In this document: positions 52,335 through 60,592 of the stretch, in pieces
Layout of the letters: each line of letters opens with the position of its first letter
Position numbering within the stretch: position 1 is the stretch's first letter
Program-made: the position numbers and the translations under genes
Notes under the pieces: generated by a model
The model's database searches: none
Told to the model about the DNA's origin: nothing
Seen by the model: only the letters and a program-made list of their open reading frames with translations
Origin: Thioclava arctica
Lineage (GTDB): Bacteria > Pseudomonadota > Alphaproteobacteria > Rhodobacterales > Rhodobacteraceae
DNA length: 64,000 bases
Direction of reading: 5' to 3'
Assembly: GCF_040892615.1 (NCBI RefSeq)
Contig: NZ_JBFRYC010000002.1
Coordinates: 496,001-560,000 of the forward strand

Positions 52335-52417
52335 AGAAGGCGAAACATGTCTAGGCATGCATCACCTTCTACCTCCCTGTTGGACTTTGGCCGAGCTTTG
52401 TCTCGGCCTTTTTTTTT
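52335..52417 (+). ncRNA. Candidate small RNA with anti-Shine-Dalgarno-like linker
   Basis: An 83-base unit with typical sRNA layout. The 5' stem AGAAGG (52335-52340) pairs with CCTTCT (52365-52370) and encloses CATG/CATG. A single-stranded linker begins ACCTCCCTG (52371-52379), complementary to ribosome-binding sites. A strong terminator with nine Ts follows. No protein is plausible here. It lies downstream of a LysR gene and upstream of purL. The CCTCC-containing linker recalls anti-SD sRNAs of alphaproteobacteria, but I do not match it to a named family. It could also be the 3' UTR of the LysR gene. Confidence 0.5.
52389..52417 (+). terminator. Strong Rho-independent terminator
   Basis: GGCCGAG (52389-52395), loop CTTTGT, CTCGGCC (52402-52408), then nine Ts (52409-52417). 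It ends the small RNA candidate and any read-through from the LysR gene 146 bases upstream. Confidence 0.93.
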
Positions 52418-52589
52418 GCGCGGCGTATTTTCGCGACTTTCGGCGCGGCAATTCAGCTACCTATGCAGCAATGACATGGTGGCCCTAAATCAGCCCCTCT
52501 CGCCGCCTTTGACCAAGCTGGAAAAGCAAGTCGACATGCGCAACTGATCGGCTGAAATCCCCAAAACCAGACGCTGGGCCCTCGGGCCA

Positions 52590-52678
52590 TGCGGTTTTTG
52601 TGCGTTTGCTGCCCCCTCAACCCCCGCCAACCCCTTCCCCCCTTGGCCGGATTGGCCTATGAAAACCGCAAAACGCAC
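52590..52678 (+). promoter_or_regulatory. purL leader with two competing long-range hairpins
   Basis: TGCGGTTTTT (52590-52599) can pair with GAAAACCGCA (52661-52670). GTGCGTTTGC (52600-52609) can pair with GCAAAACGCAC (52668-52678, one bulged A). The two helices share bases 52668-52670, so only one can form fully. The element ends 7 bases before the purL Shine-Dalgarno GGAG. This looks like a two-state leader, but no known riboswitch core is recognised. Confidence 0.5.
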
Positions 52679-52696
52679 AGCCCCCGGAGAATGCAG

Positions 52697-54859
52697 ATGG
52701 ACGAGCCGCAGATCACGCCGGAACTCATCGAGGCCCATGGTCTAAAGCCCGACGAATACGAAAGCATCCTCGAGATCATCGGGCGTGCGCCGAATTTCAC
52801 GGAACTCGGCATCTTCTCGGCGATGTGGAACGAGCATTGTTCGTATAAGTCTTCGAAGAAATGGCTGCGCACGCTGTATACCGAAGGCGCGCAAGTGATC
52901 TGTGGCCCCGGCGAAAACGCGGGCATCGTCGATATCGGCGACAATCAGGCCGTGGTTTTCAAGATGGAGAGTCATAACCACCCGTCCTACATCGAGCCCC
53001 ATCAAGGCGCGGCCACCGGCGTCGGCGGCATCCTGCGTGATGTGTTCACGATGGGCGCGCGCCCGATTGCGGCGATGGACAGCCTGTCTTTCGGCATGCC
53101 CGATCATCCCAAGACCGCCCATGTCGTCAAAGGCGTGGTTGAAGGTGTGGGATCTTACGGCAACTGCTTTGGCGTGCCCAATGTCGGGGGCGAGGTGCGC
53201 TTTCACCCCTCGTATAATGGCAACTGTCTGGTGAACGCCTTTGCAGCCGGGCTGATCGACAGCGACAAGATCTTCTACTCTGCCGCCTCGGGCATCGGCA
53301 TGCCGGTGGTGTATCTGGGCGCAAAAACCGGGCGCGATGGCGTGGGCGGCGCAACGATGGCCAGCGCCGAGTTCGACGACACGATCGAGGACAAGCGCCC
53401 CACCGTGCAAGTCGGCGACCCCTTCACCGAGAAATGCCTGCTTGAAGCCTGTCTCGAACTGATGGCCTCGGATTCGGTGATCTCGATTCAGGATATGGGC
53501 GCGGCGGGTCTGACCTGTTCGGCCGTGGAAATGGGCGACAAGGGCGGTTTGGGCATCAAGCTGCATCTTGATAAGGTGCCCCAGCGCGAAGCCAATATGA
53601 CCGCCTATGAGATGATGCTCAGCGAGTCGCAAGAACGCATGTTGATGGTGCTCAAGCCCGAGAAAGAGGCCGAAGCCCGCGCGATCTTTGAAAAATGGGA
53701 TCTCGATTTCGCCATTGTCGGCGAGACGGTGGCCGAGGATCGCTTTCTTATCCTGCACCACAATGAGGTGAAGGCCGATCTGCCGCTCTCGAAGCTTGCG
53801 TCGAGCGCGCCGGAATATGACCGCCCTTGGGTGGAAACGCCCCCCGCAGGTGCCGCCGAGGCCCTGCCCGCGATCGGCCCGATTGCCGCGCTTGAGGCGC
53901 TGATCGGCTCGCCCAATTACGCGGCCAAGAACTGGGTATTCGAGCAATATGACACGCAGGTCATGGGTGACACCGTGCGCCGCCCCGGCATGGGCGCGGG
54001 CGTGGTGCGTGTGCACGGCACGCCCAAGGCGCTGGCCTTTACCGCCGATGTGACCCCGCGCTACGTCAAGGCCAACCCGTTCGAGGGCGGCAAACAAGCC
54101 GTGGCCGAAGCCTATCGCAACCTCTGTGCGGTGGGTGCGAAACCGCTGGCTACGACTGACAACCTCAATTTCGGCAACCCCGAAAAGCCCGAGATCATGG
54201 GCCAGTTCGTCGGCGCAATCAAAGGCATCGACGCGGCTGTGCGCGCGCTGGATGTTCCAATCGTGTCGGGCAATGTGTCACTGTATAATGAAACCGATGG
54301 CGCCGGCATTCTGCCCACGCCAACGATTGGCGCGGTGGGGCTGCTGGACAGCCTTGACGATCTGATCGCGGGCCTGCCCTCTGCGGGCGACGTCGCGATG
54401 GTGATTGGAGAGACCAAAGGCCATTTGGGGCAATCCGCCCTGGCCTTCGAGGCGTTTGGGGTGGAAAGCGGCGATGCGCCGCCCGTCGATCTGGGCGCCG
54501 AGCGTCGGCATGGCGAATTCCTGCGCGACAACCGCAACCTTGTGAAATCGGCCAGCGATCTGTCCGATGGCGGGCTGGCGCTGGCGCTGTTTGAAATGGC
54601 CGAGGCGGCGGGTATCGGTGCGACCGTCGAGACAGACGACATCGCTCAGCTTTTCGGTGAAGATCAGGCGCGCTATCTTGTCGCCTGTTCCTTCGATCAG
54701 GCCGAGGCGCTGATGGCCGCAGCCCGGCGCGCCGAGGTGCCTTTGGCGACCGTTGGCCGCTTTGGCGGCGAAAGCATCACCTTCGGGGCCGAAACCGCTC
54801 CGATGGCCGAGCTGTCGACACTCTATCGCAGCGCGTTCAAAGCCGCGATCGAGCGCTGA
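52697..54859 (+). CDS. purL: Phosphoribosylformylglycinamidine synthase subunit PurL
   Basis: A 720-residue FGAM synthetase of the small (three-component) type, which works with separate PurS and PurQ. It lacks the N-terminal PurS-like and C-terminal glutaminase domains of the long enterobacterial enzyme. MWNEHCSYKSSKKWLRTL, KMESHNHPSYIEPHQGAATG, the DMGAAGLTCSAVEMGDKGG stretch and NFGNPEKPE are diagnostic. The ATG at 52697 has GGAG 7 bases upstream; an ATG at 52691 is too close to it. purS and purQ are not adjacent. bolA follows about 107 bp later. Confidence 0.97.
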   Translation: MDEPQITPELIEAHGLKPDEYESILEIIGRAPNFTELGIFSAMWNEHCSYKSSKKWLRTLYTEGAQVICGPGENAGIVDIGDNQAVVFKMESHNHPSYIEPHQGAATGVGGILRDVFTMGARPIAAMDSLSFGMPDHPKTAHVVKGVVEGVGSYGNCFGVPNVGGEVRFHPSYNGNCLVNAFAAGLIDSDKIFYSAASGIGMPVVYLGAKTGRDGVGGATMASAEFDDTIEDKRPTVQVGDPFTEKCLLEACLELMASDSVISIQDMGAAGLTCSAVEMGDKGGLGIKLHLDKVPQREANMTAYEMMLSESQERMLMVLKPEKEAEARAIFEKWDLDFAIVGETVAEDRFLILHHNEVKADLPLSKLASSAPEYDRPWVETPPAGAAEALPAIGPIAALEALIGSPNYAAKNWVFEQYDTQVMGDTVRRPGMGAGVVRVHGTPKALAFTADVTPRYVKANPFEGGKQAVAEAYRNLCAVGAKPLATTDNLNFGNPEKPEIMGQFVGAIKGIDAAVRALDVPIVSGNVSLYNETDGAGILPTPTIGAVGLLDSLDDLIAGLPSAGDVAMVIGETKGHLGQSALAFEAFGVESGDAPPVDLGAERRHGEFLRDNRNLVKSASDLSDGGLALALFEMAEAAGIGATVETDDIAQLFGEDQARYLVACSFDQAEALMAAARRAEVPLATVGRFGGESITFGAETAPMAELSTLYRSAFKAAIER

Positions 54860-54966
54860 GGCGCCTTTCGCACTCTGACCCCAAGATGCGTACGCGCGGC
54901 AGCGCCCCCCTTGCGGCGGCCTGCCCGCGCGCTTAGATTTGCCTCAAAGGACGAGGAGCCCTATTT

Positions 54967-55209
54967 ATGGCGATGCAAGCGCATGACATCGAAGCCCTGA
55001 TCCGGGTGGACTTTCCCGATGCCAAGATCACGATCACCGATCTGGCCGGCGACGGGAACCACTGGGCGGCCGAGGTCATTGACGAAAAATTTCGCGGCAT
55101 GAACCGGGTGCAACAGCAACGCGCCGTTTATGCCGCACTCAAAGGGGCGATGGACGGGCCCAACGGGGCGCTGCATGCGCTGGCCCTGACGACGAAGGCG
55201 CCCGACTGA
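54967..55209 (+). CDS. BolA/IbaG family protein
   Basis: An 80-residue BolA-like protein: DIEALIRVDFPDAKITITDL, then GDGNHWAAEVIDEKFRGMNR, where the invariant-type histidine helps bind iron-sulfur clusters with a CGFS glutaredoxin, and VQQQRAVYAALK. It is followed by a CGFS glutaredoxin gene 108 bp away, the classic BolA-Grx4 pairing used in iron-sulfur trafficking and iron sensing. A weak hairpin (CGGGA/TCCCG, 55248-55261) lies between them. Confidence 0.93.
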   Translation: MAMQAHDIEALIRVDFPDAKITITDLAGDGNHWAAEVIDEKFRGMNRVQQQRAVYAALKGAMDGPNGALHALALTTKAPD

Positions 55210-55317
55210 CGATGAATGAGGCGCGTTCGGCGCTTTGAATTATAGTTCGGGAATTTTCCCGGCTTTTCTCACACGGGCTTCGCGGGTTGCGCGAAGACAA
55301 CGCAAAGGATCATAGCG

Positions 55318-55677
55318 ATGAGCGCGCAAGATCAGATCAAGAAAACAGTGACCGAGAATGAGGTCGTTCTCTTCATGAAGGGCACCAGAGACATGCCGCA
55401 ATGCGGGTTTTCCTCGCGCGTGGCCGGGGTGCTGAACTTCATGGGCGTCAACTATGCCGACGTGAACGTGCTGGCCGATGCCGACATTCGCCAAGGTATC
55501 AAGGATTACTCCGATTGGCCGACGATCCCGCAGCTTTACGTCAAGGGCGAGTTCGTGGGCGGCTGCGACATCATCACCGAGATGACGCTTTCGGGCGAGT
55601 TGGACCAGCTATTTGAGACCAAAGGCGTGACCTATAACAAAGAAGCCGCCGAGCAGATCCGCGCCGCCAACGCCTGA
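55318..55677 (+). CDS. grxD: Monothiol glutaredoxin (Grx4, CGFS type)
   Basis: A 119-residue monothiol glutaredoxin with the CGFS active site at residues 29-32 (MKGTRDMPQCGFSSRVAGVL), the TIPQLYVKGEFVGGCDII glutathione-binding region and a C-terminal helix. These proteins bind [2Fe-2S] clusters with glutathione and deliver them to targets, often as heterodimers with BolA; the neighbouring bolA gene supports that. A strong terminator follows. Confidence 0.96.
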   Translation: MSAQDQIKKTVTENEVVLFMKGTRDMPQCGFSSRVAGVLNFMGVNYADVNVLADADIRQGIKDYSDWPTIPQLYVKGEFVGGCDIITEMTLSGELDQLFETKGVTYNKEAAEQIRAANA

Positions 55678-55700
55678 TCTGTCGCGACATGCACCCAAAC

Positions 55701-55728
55701 GCCCCGCCCCAATCGGCGGGGCTTTTTC
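55701..55728 (+). terminator. Terminator after grxD
   Basis: GCCCCGCC (55701-55708), loop CCAATC, GGCGGGGC (55715-55722), then TTTTTC. Clear and strong. Confidence 0.93.
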
Positions 55729-55734
55729 ATGCGC

Positions 55735-56097
55735 TCACAGTTGCTCAAAAAACGGATCTATCTGCCAATAGGCGTGAAAATCACGCGCGGTGTTGCGCGC
55801 CATTCCCGCCAATTCCATCGCGTAGATATCCATACTCAGCAGCGCCGCCAGCTTATAGCCCCGCTCCGCCGCTTCCGAGGCCACGCCCTTGCCGCGAAAA
55901 TTGTCCTCAATCGCGGCAGCGGCGGCGACCAGCGCGTAGGGTAGATCAAAGACCGCCGCATCGGGCCATTGCATGACCAGATCGCGCACGAGCGCGCGCC
56001 ACTCCTCACCAGAGCTCAACAGCCGCTCAATGGCGAACGCCACGAGCGCATCCTCATTACCATACGTCATTACCCCAGCCAGATCGGCTTCACCCAA
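55735..56097 (-). CDS. Hypothetical protein, helical, unknown function
   Basis: A 120-residue soluble protein of protein-like composition, rich in Ala, Glu and aromatic residues: ALVAFAIERLLSSGEEWRAL, LPYALVAAAAAIEDNFRGKG, MDIYAMELAGMARNTARDFH. It appears fully helical. It starts at TTG (56097) or more likely at the ATG at 56070. No family is recognised. It converges on grxD and is divergent from the deoC remnant. Coding is plausible from composition and length in a tidy slot. Confidence 0.65.
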   Translation of the reverse strand: MGEADLAGVMTYGNEDALVAFAIERLLSSGEEWRALVRDLVMQWPDAAVFDLPYALVAAAAAIEDNFRGKGVASEAAERGYKLAALLSMDIYAMELAGMARNTARDFHAYWQIDPFFEQL

Positions 56098-56261
56098 GCC
56101 AACTCTCGCTTAAATCTCTTTTTCTGCAATAGGGGAGATCGAACCGTCTGCTAACTCTTATTGCTTAGACAGCCTCGTCGCTTTGACCAAATTGTTGAGT
56201 TCCGCCCGGCCCGTCGCTAGCGTTTCGCCCAGAGTTATAGCCGTTATAGCCGGACATCATC

Positions 56262-56563
56262 ATGCCCCCACCGATACGCACCACTCCCATCCGCGCAATT
56301 CCGGCACGCCGCTTGACCTCGCGTGGTTTGACAAGATCGCGGTGAACACACCCGCCGCGACGGCGCGCGCCGCCACGCTGGCCACGCGCCGCTCCGTCAA
56401 GAAAGAGTGGCAAGTGCTGATGAAAGAAGAACTGGGCCGCGACTGGCTGCGCCCGGATCTCTTCCGCATCGGCGCCTCATCGCTTTTGGGCGACATCGAA
56501 CGCCCACTCGAACACCATGTGACCGGGCGCTATGCGTCCTCCAGCCGCCATGCCTTAGCCTGA
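56262..56563 (+). pseudogene. deoC: deoC remnant (2-deoxyribose-5-phosphate aldolase) with internal deletion
   Basis: The readable frame gives the DeoC N-terminus (GTPLDLAWFDKIAVNTPAAT, then RRSVKKEWQ) joined directly to the DeoC C-terminus (VLMKEELGRDWLRPDLFRIG, then ASSLLGDIERPLEHHVTGRY). About 230 residues of the TIM barrel, including the Schiff-base lysine, are missing, so the product cannot be an aldolase. The likely original ATG at 56262 is one base out of frame in a run of five Cs. The next gene, an aldehyde dehydrogenase that normally accompanies deoC in these bacteria, is also broken. Confidence 0.85.
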
Positions 56564-56570
56564 GGGACAG

Positions 56571-58502
56571 ATGCCGACAGTGAAAGATATCCTCGACAGC
56601 ATGGAATATGGCCCAGCCCCGGAAGCGGCAGGCGAAGTCACCGCATGGATTAGCGACCGCGCCCCCTTTGGTCATTTTATTGACGGCAGTTTCACCGCCC
56701 CTGCCGACACATTCACAACCGATAACCCCGCCACCGGCGCGCCCTTGGCCCAAGTCAGCCAAGGCTCGGCCCAAGATGTTGCGAGGGCCGTGAAAGCCGC
56801 GCGCAAAGCCGCACCGAAATGGGCCGGTCTGGCGGGCCATGAGCGCGCGAAATACCTATATGCCATCGCGCGCCACCTGCAAAAACGCGCGCTTTCTGGC
56901 GGTGCTAGAGGTGCTCGATAACGGCAAACCGATCCGCGAGGCGCGCGACATCGACATCCCGCTCGCGATCCGCCACTTCTATCACCACGCGGGCTGGGCC
57001 GAGTTGCTGGCCGACGAATTTCCTGGCCATACCCCGCATGGCGTGTGCGGTCAGATCATCCCGTGGAACTTCCCGCTGCTGATGCTGGCTTGGAAAGTCG
57101 CGCCTGCCTTGGCGGCGAGCAATACAGTGGTGCTCAAACCCGCCGAATATACCCCGCTTACCGCGCTGGCCTTTGCCGAGATCTGCGCCGAAGTCGGGCT
57201 GCCCAAAGGTGTGCTCAATATCGTGACAGGCGATGGCGCGACCGGGGCGGCGCTGGTGGTTTCGGATGTCGATAAGATCGCCTTTACCGGCTCCACCGAT
57301 GTCGGGCGCACCATTCGACGCGCCACTGCGGGCACACCCAAGGCGCTCACCCTCGAATTGGGGGGCAAATCGCCCTTCATCGTCTTCCCCGATGCCGATC
57401 TGGATGCGGCGGTTGAGGGCGTGGTCGATGCGATCTGGTTCAATCAGGGGCAAGTGTGCTGTGCTGGATATCGCGGCGCAGGTCAAGGCGGGCGTGGTCT
57501 GGGTCAATTGCACCAACCAATTCGACGCCGCCACAGGTATTGGCGGCATGCGCGAAAGCGGGTTGGGGCGCGAAGGCGGGCGCGAGGGCATGGCGGCCTA
57601 TTTGCGCGGCCCCGATATCAAGTCCAAACTCGAGACCCCCGCCCCCGATTTCAAGACAATGCCCAGCCCCACGACGCCCGCGTCGGGCGGCATCGACCGC
57701 ACGCCGAAACTCTATATCGGCGGCAAGCAAACCCGCCCCGATAGCGGCCATAGCTACACGATCTCGGCCAAGGGCCGCGAACTGGGTCTTGCCCCCCTAG
57801 GCAGCCGCAAGGACATCCGCAACGCGGTGGAAGCAGCACATAAAGCGGGCGCTTGGGGCAAGCAGACCAGCCATAACCGCGCACAGGTTCTGTATTACAT
57901 CGCCGAGAACCGCGCCGCACGGCAGACAGAGTTCGAAGCACGGCTGAAACACGCGGGCCACGACCCCAAAGAGGCCGCAGCCACTGTTGCGCGCGCCTTC
58001 TACTACGCCGCTTGGGCGGATAAGTTCGACGGCGCAGTGAAATCGACGCAATCAGCCAAAGTGACGCTGGCGATGCATGAGCCTTGGGGCGTGATGGGCG
58101 TGGCTTGCCCCGATGCCAGCCCGCTGCTGGGCTTTGCCTCACTGGTGCTGCCCGCCATCGCGATGGGCAACCGGGTGGTCGCGATCCCTTCGCAATCCAT
58201 GCCGCTGCTGGCAACCGATCTGTATCAGGTGTTTGACACCTCAGATCTGCCCGGCGGCGTGGTCAATATCGTCACTGGCCCGCGCAACGATCTGGCCAAG
58301 ACCTTGGCTCAGCATGATGATGTCGCAGCGATGTGGTATTGTGGGGACGCCGAGGGGCGCGCAATGGTGAAGGCTGAAAGTGCGGGCAATCTCAAAGCGA
58401 CTTGAGCGTTTGAAAACCGTGACTGGACGACCGCACAGGGCCGCGATTTCCTCAACCACGCGACCCAGATCAAAACGATCTGGGTTGCCCTACGGCGAAT
58501 AG
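56571..58502 (+). pseudogene. Aldehyde dehydrogenase gene broken by frameshifts, deletion and nonsense mutation
   Basis: The start (MPTVKDILDSMEYGPAPEAA) is intact, but near 56890 the frame shifts after HLQK and continues as ARFLAVLEVLDNGKPIREAR. That segment runs through PWNFPLLMLAWKVAPALAAS and LELGGKSPFIVFPDADLDAA to the cysteine region NQGQVCCAG. Near 57465 it jumps to LDIAAQVKAGVVWVNCTNQF in another frame, with most of the catalytic domain C-half deleted. The second, degenerate dehydrogenase domain (PKLYIGGKQTRPDSGHSYTI) runs to a TGA at 58403 where TGG is expected, and a last frameshift precedes PYGE. It follows deoC by 7 bp and would have oxidised acetaldehyde from it. Confidence 0.88.
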
Positions 58503-58525
58503 GGGCAGCGCGTCCCTGCCCCGAT

Positions 58526-59299
58526 TTAGCCCAGTGTCACGTCGAGAAACATCATCAGGATCAACCCAAACAACAGCCCTGTTGTTGCGCGGTTTTGATG
58601 TCCGTTGCGATGAGTTTCGGGCAGGATCTCGTGACTGATGATATAGAGCATCGCGCCAGCGGCAAAGGTCAGCCCCCATGGCAGCAGGGCCCCCGAGACC
58701 GACACTGCGGCCGCCCCGATCAGCGCCCCGATTGGCTCTACCGCGCCAGTTAGCGCCGTGACAACGAAGGCGCGTGTGCGCGAATAGCCCTGACCGATCA
58801 GCGCGACGGCAACTGCCAACCCTTCGGGAATGTCTTGCAGCGAAATCCCGGTCATCACCGATAGACCAGTGTCAGTGCCCGCCCCAAAAGCCACGCCAAT
58901 CGACAGACCTTCGGGGAAATTATGAATGGTGATGGCGATCACAAACAGCCAGATCCGCGCCAATCGGGCCGCATCGGCATGTCCTTCGGGGCCGGTGATG
59001 AAATGTTCATGGGGCAGGCTGGCATTGAGCCAGGCGACAAAACCCGCCCCCAGCGCAATCCCGACACCCGCGACACTTGCCGCAATCCAAAGCGAGTTGA
59101 ACATCTCTTCGGCGACGTCAATTCCGGGCAGGATCAACGAGAAATAGGCAGCTGAAAGCATCACACCCGCGGCAAAGCCCAGCATCGTATCCGCCGTGCG
59201 TTGGCTCATTGAGCGCCCCAAAAGCGCCGGGACCGCCCCCAATGCCGTGGCAACAGCCGCCACCGTACCACCCAACAACCCCAGCCAAATCTCGTTCAC
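58526..59299 (-). CDS. ZIP family metal transporter
   Basis: A 257-residue membrane protein with about eight helices. The metal-binding motifs of helices 4 and 5 are present (FVIAITIHNFPEGLSIGVAF and TGISLQDIPEGLAVAVALIG). The loop between helices 3 and 4 has LPHEHF instead of a long histidine run. Members import Zn2+, Fe2+ or Mn2+ and some are broad. It stands alone between the dehydrogenase pseudogene and lldD. The substrate cannot be fixed from sequence. Confidence 0.92.
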   Translation of the reverse strand: MNEIWLGLLGGTVAAVATALGAVPALLGRSMSQRTADTMLGFAAGVMLSAAYFSLILPGIDVAEEMFNSLWIAASVAGVGIALGAGFVAWLNASLPHEHFITGPEGHADAARLARIWLFVIAITIHNFPEGLSIGVAFGAGTDTGLSVMTGISLQDIPEGLAVAVALIGQGYSRTRAFVVTALTGAVEPIGALIGAAAVSVSGALLPWGLTFAAGAMLYIISHEILPETHRNGHQNRATTGLLFGLILMMFLDVTLG

Positions 59300-59428
59300 G
59301 CCCTGCTCCCAAAATTGTGTTCACCCCTGCACAAAGCCTGCAAGCGGTGGCAAATGCAAGAGAGCAAGGCGATTGCGAAGCTTGCGTATCATTGGTAAAT
59401 AAAATTGACCGGACCGGGGGAGGATACC

Positions 59429-60592
59429 ATGACCGTCATCACCTGCATCGACGATCTCAAGCGGCTGCACAAACGCCGCACGCCCAAGATGTTTTACGAT
59501 TACGCCGAAAGCGGGTCGTACACGGAACAGACCTTCCGCGAGAACACGACCGATTTCGCGCAGATCCGGCTTAATCAGAAGGTCGCGGTGGATATGACCG
59601 GGCGCTCGACCCAAGGGTCTCTGCTGGGCAAGAGCCACGCAATGCCTCTGGCCCTCGCACCGGTCGGCTTGACGGGGATGCAGCGTGCGGACGGCGAGAT
59701 CAAGGCAGCGAAAGCGGCCGAGAAATTCGGTGTGCCCTTTACGCTGTCGACGATGTCGATCTGCTCGATCGAGGATGTGGCCGAAAACACCAACGCGCCG
59801 TTCTGGTTCCAGATCTACACGCTTACCGATGACGACTATAACCGCAAAGTGCTGGAGCGCGCGCGGGCCGCTGGCTGTTCGGCGCTGGTGATCACGGTCG
59901 ATCTGCAACTGCTGGGGCAGCGCCACAAGGACCTCAAGAACGGGCTGACCGCGCCGCCGAAACTCACGCTGCCGGTGATGCTGGATCTGGCGACGAAATG
60001 GCGCTGGGGCCTTGAGATGCTGGGCACCAAGCGGCGCTTTTTTGGCAATATCGTCGGCCATGTCGAAAGCGCGGCGGATCCGTCCTCGCTGGCCTCATGG
60101 ACGGCTGAAAAGTTCGATCAGGCGTTGAACTGGGACCGCATCAAGCGGCTGATGGATATGTGGGGCGGCAAGGTGATCCTGAAGGGCATTCTTAGCCCCG
60201 AAGATGCTGAACTGGCTGCAGCCACCGGCGCAGATGCGATCATCGTCTCCAATCATGGCGGGCGGCAATTGGATGGCGCGCTCAGCTCGATCCGCGTTTT
60301 GCCCTCGATTGTTTCGGCGGTGGGCGACAAGACCGAAGTTTGGCTCGATAGCGGCATTCGCAGCGGTCAGGACGTGCTCAAGGCGCTGGCTTTGGGCGCC
60401 AAGGGCGTGATGATCGGGCGGGCCTATATCCACGGGCTTGGCGCGATGGGCGAGCCGGGCGTAACGCGCGCACTTGAGGTGATTCAGAAAGAGTTGGACA
60501 TCTCGATGGCGCTAACCGGAGAGAAGCGGATCGAGGATTTGGGCCGTCACAACCTGCTGATTCCGAACGGTTTTTTTGACACCTACAACTAA
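59429..60592 (+). CDS. lldD: L-lactate dehydrogenase (FMN, alpha-hydroxy-acid dehydrogenase family)
   Basis: A 387-residue FMN TIM-barrel enzyme. TPKMFYDYAESGSYTEQTFR at the N-terminus, APVGLTGMQRADGEIKAAKA, TVDLQLLGQRHKDLKNG, the catalytic-histidine motif IIVSNHGGRQLDGALSSIRV and the phosphate-binding GAKGVMIGRAYIHGLGA are diagnostic. It probably oxidises L-lactate to pyruvate, passing electrons to the quinone pool at the membrane. GGGGGAGG lies 5 bases before the ATG. No lactate permease is adjacent. The 3' end overlaps a convergent MFS gene by 4 bp. Confidence 0.93.
   Translation: MTVITCIDDLKRLHKRRTPKMFYDYAESGSYTEQTFRENTTDFAQIRLNQKVAVDMTGRSTQGSLLGKSHAMPLALAPVGLTGMQRADGEIKAAKAAEKFGVPFTLSTMSICSIEDVAENTNAPFWFQIYTLTDDDYNRKVLERARAAGCSALVITVDLQLLGQRHKDLKNGLTAPPKLTLPVMLDLATKWRWGLEMLGTKRRFFGNIVGHVESAADPSSLASWTAEKFDQALNWDRIKRLMDMWGGKVILKGILSPEDAELAAATGADAIIVSNHGGRQLDGALSSIRVLPSIVSAVGDKTEVWLDSGIRSGQDVLKALALGAKGVMIGRAYIHGLGAMGEPGVTRALEVIQKELDISMALTGEKRIEDLGRHNLLIPNGFFDTYN

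Noticed and set aside
52326..52547. 73-codon forward frame across the terminator at 52389
   Set aside because: It would read through a strong terminator and the sRNA stem; no ribosome-binding site and odd composition.
52590..52678. Interpreting the purL leader as an H-type pseudoknot
   Set aside because: Connecting loops of one base cannot span 8-bp stems, and the extended helices share bases, so alternative hairpins are more plausible.
52742..54097. 451-codon reverse frame
   Set aside because: Antisense to purL; no recognisable motif.
56165..56413. 82-codon reverse frame over the deoC remnant
   Set aside because: The opposite strand carries clear DeoC segments; the reverse frame is Gly/Arg-rich shadow.
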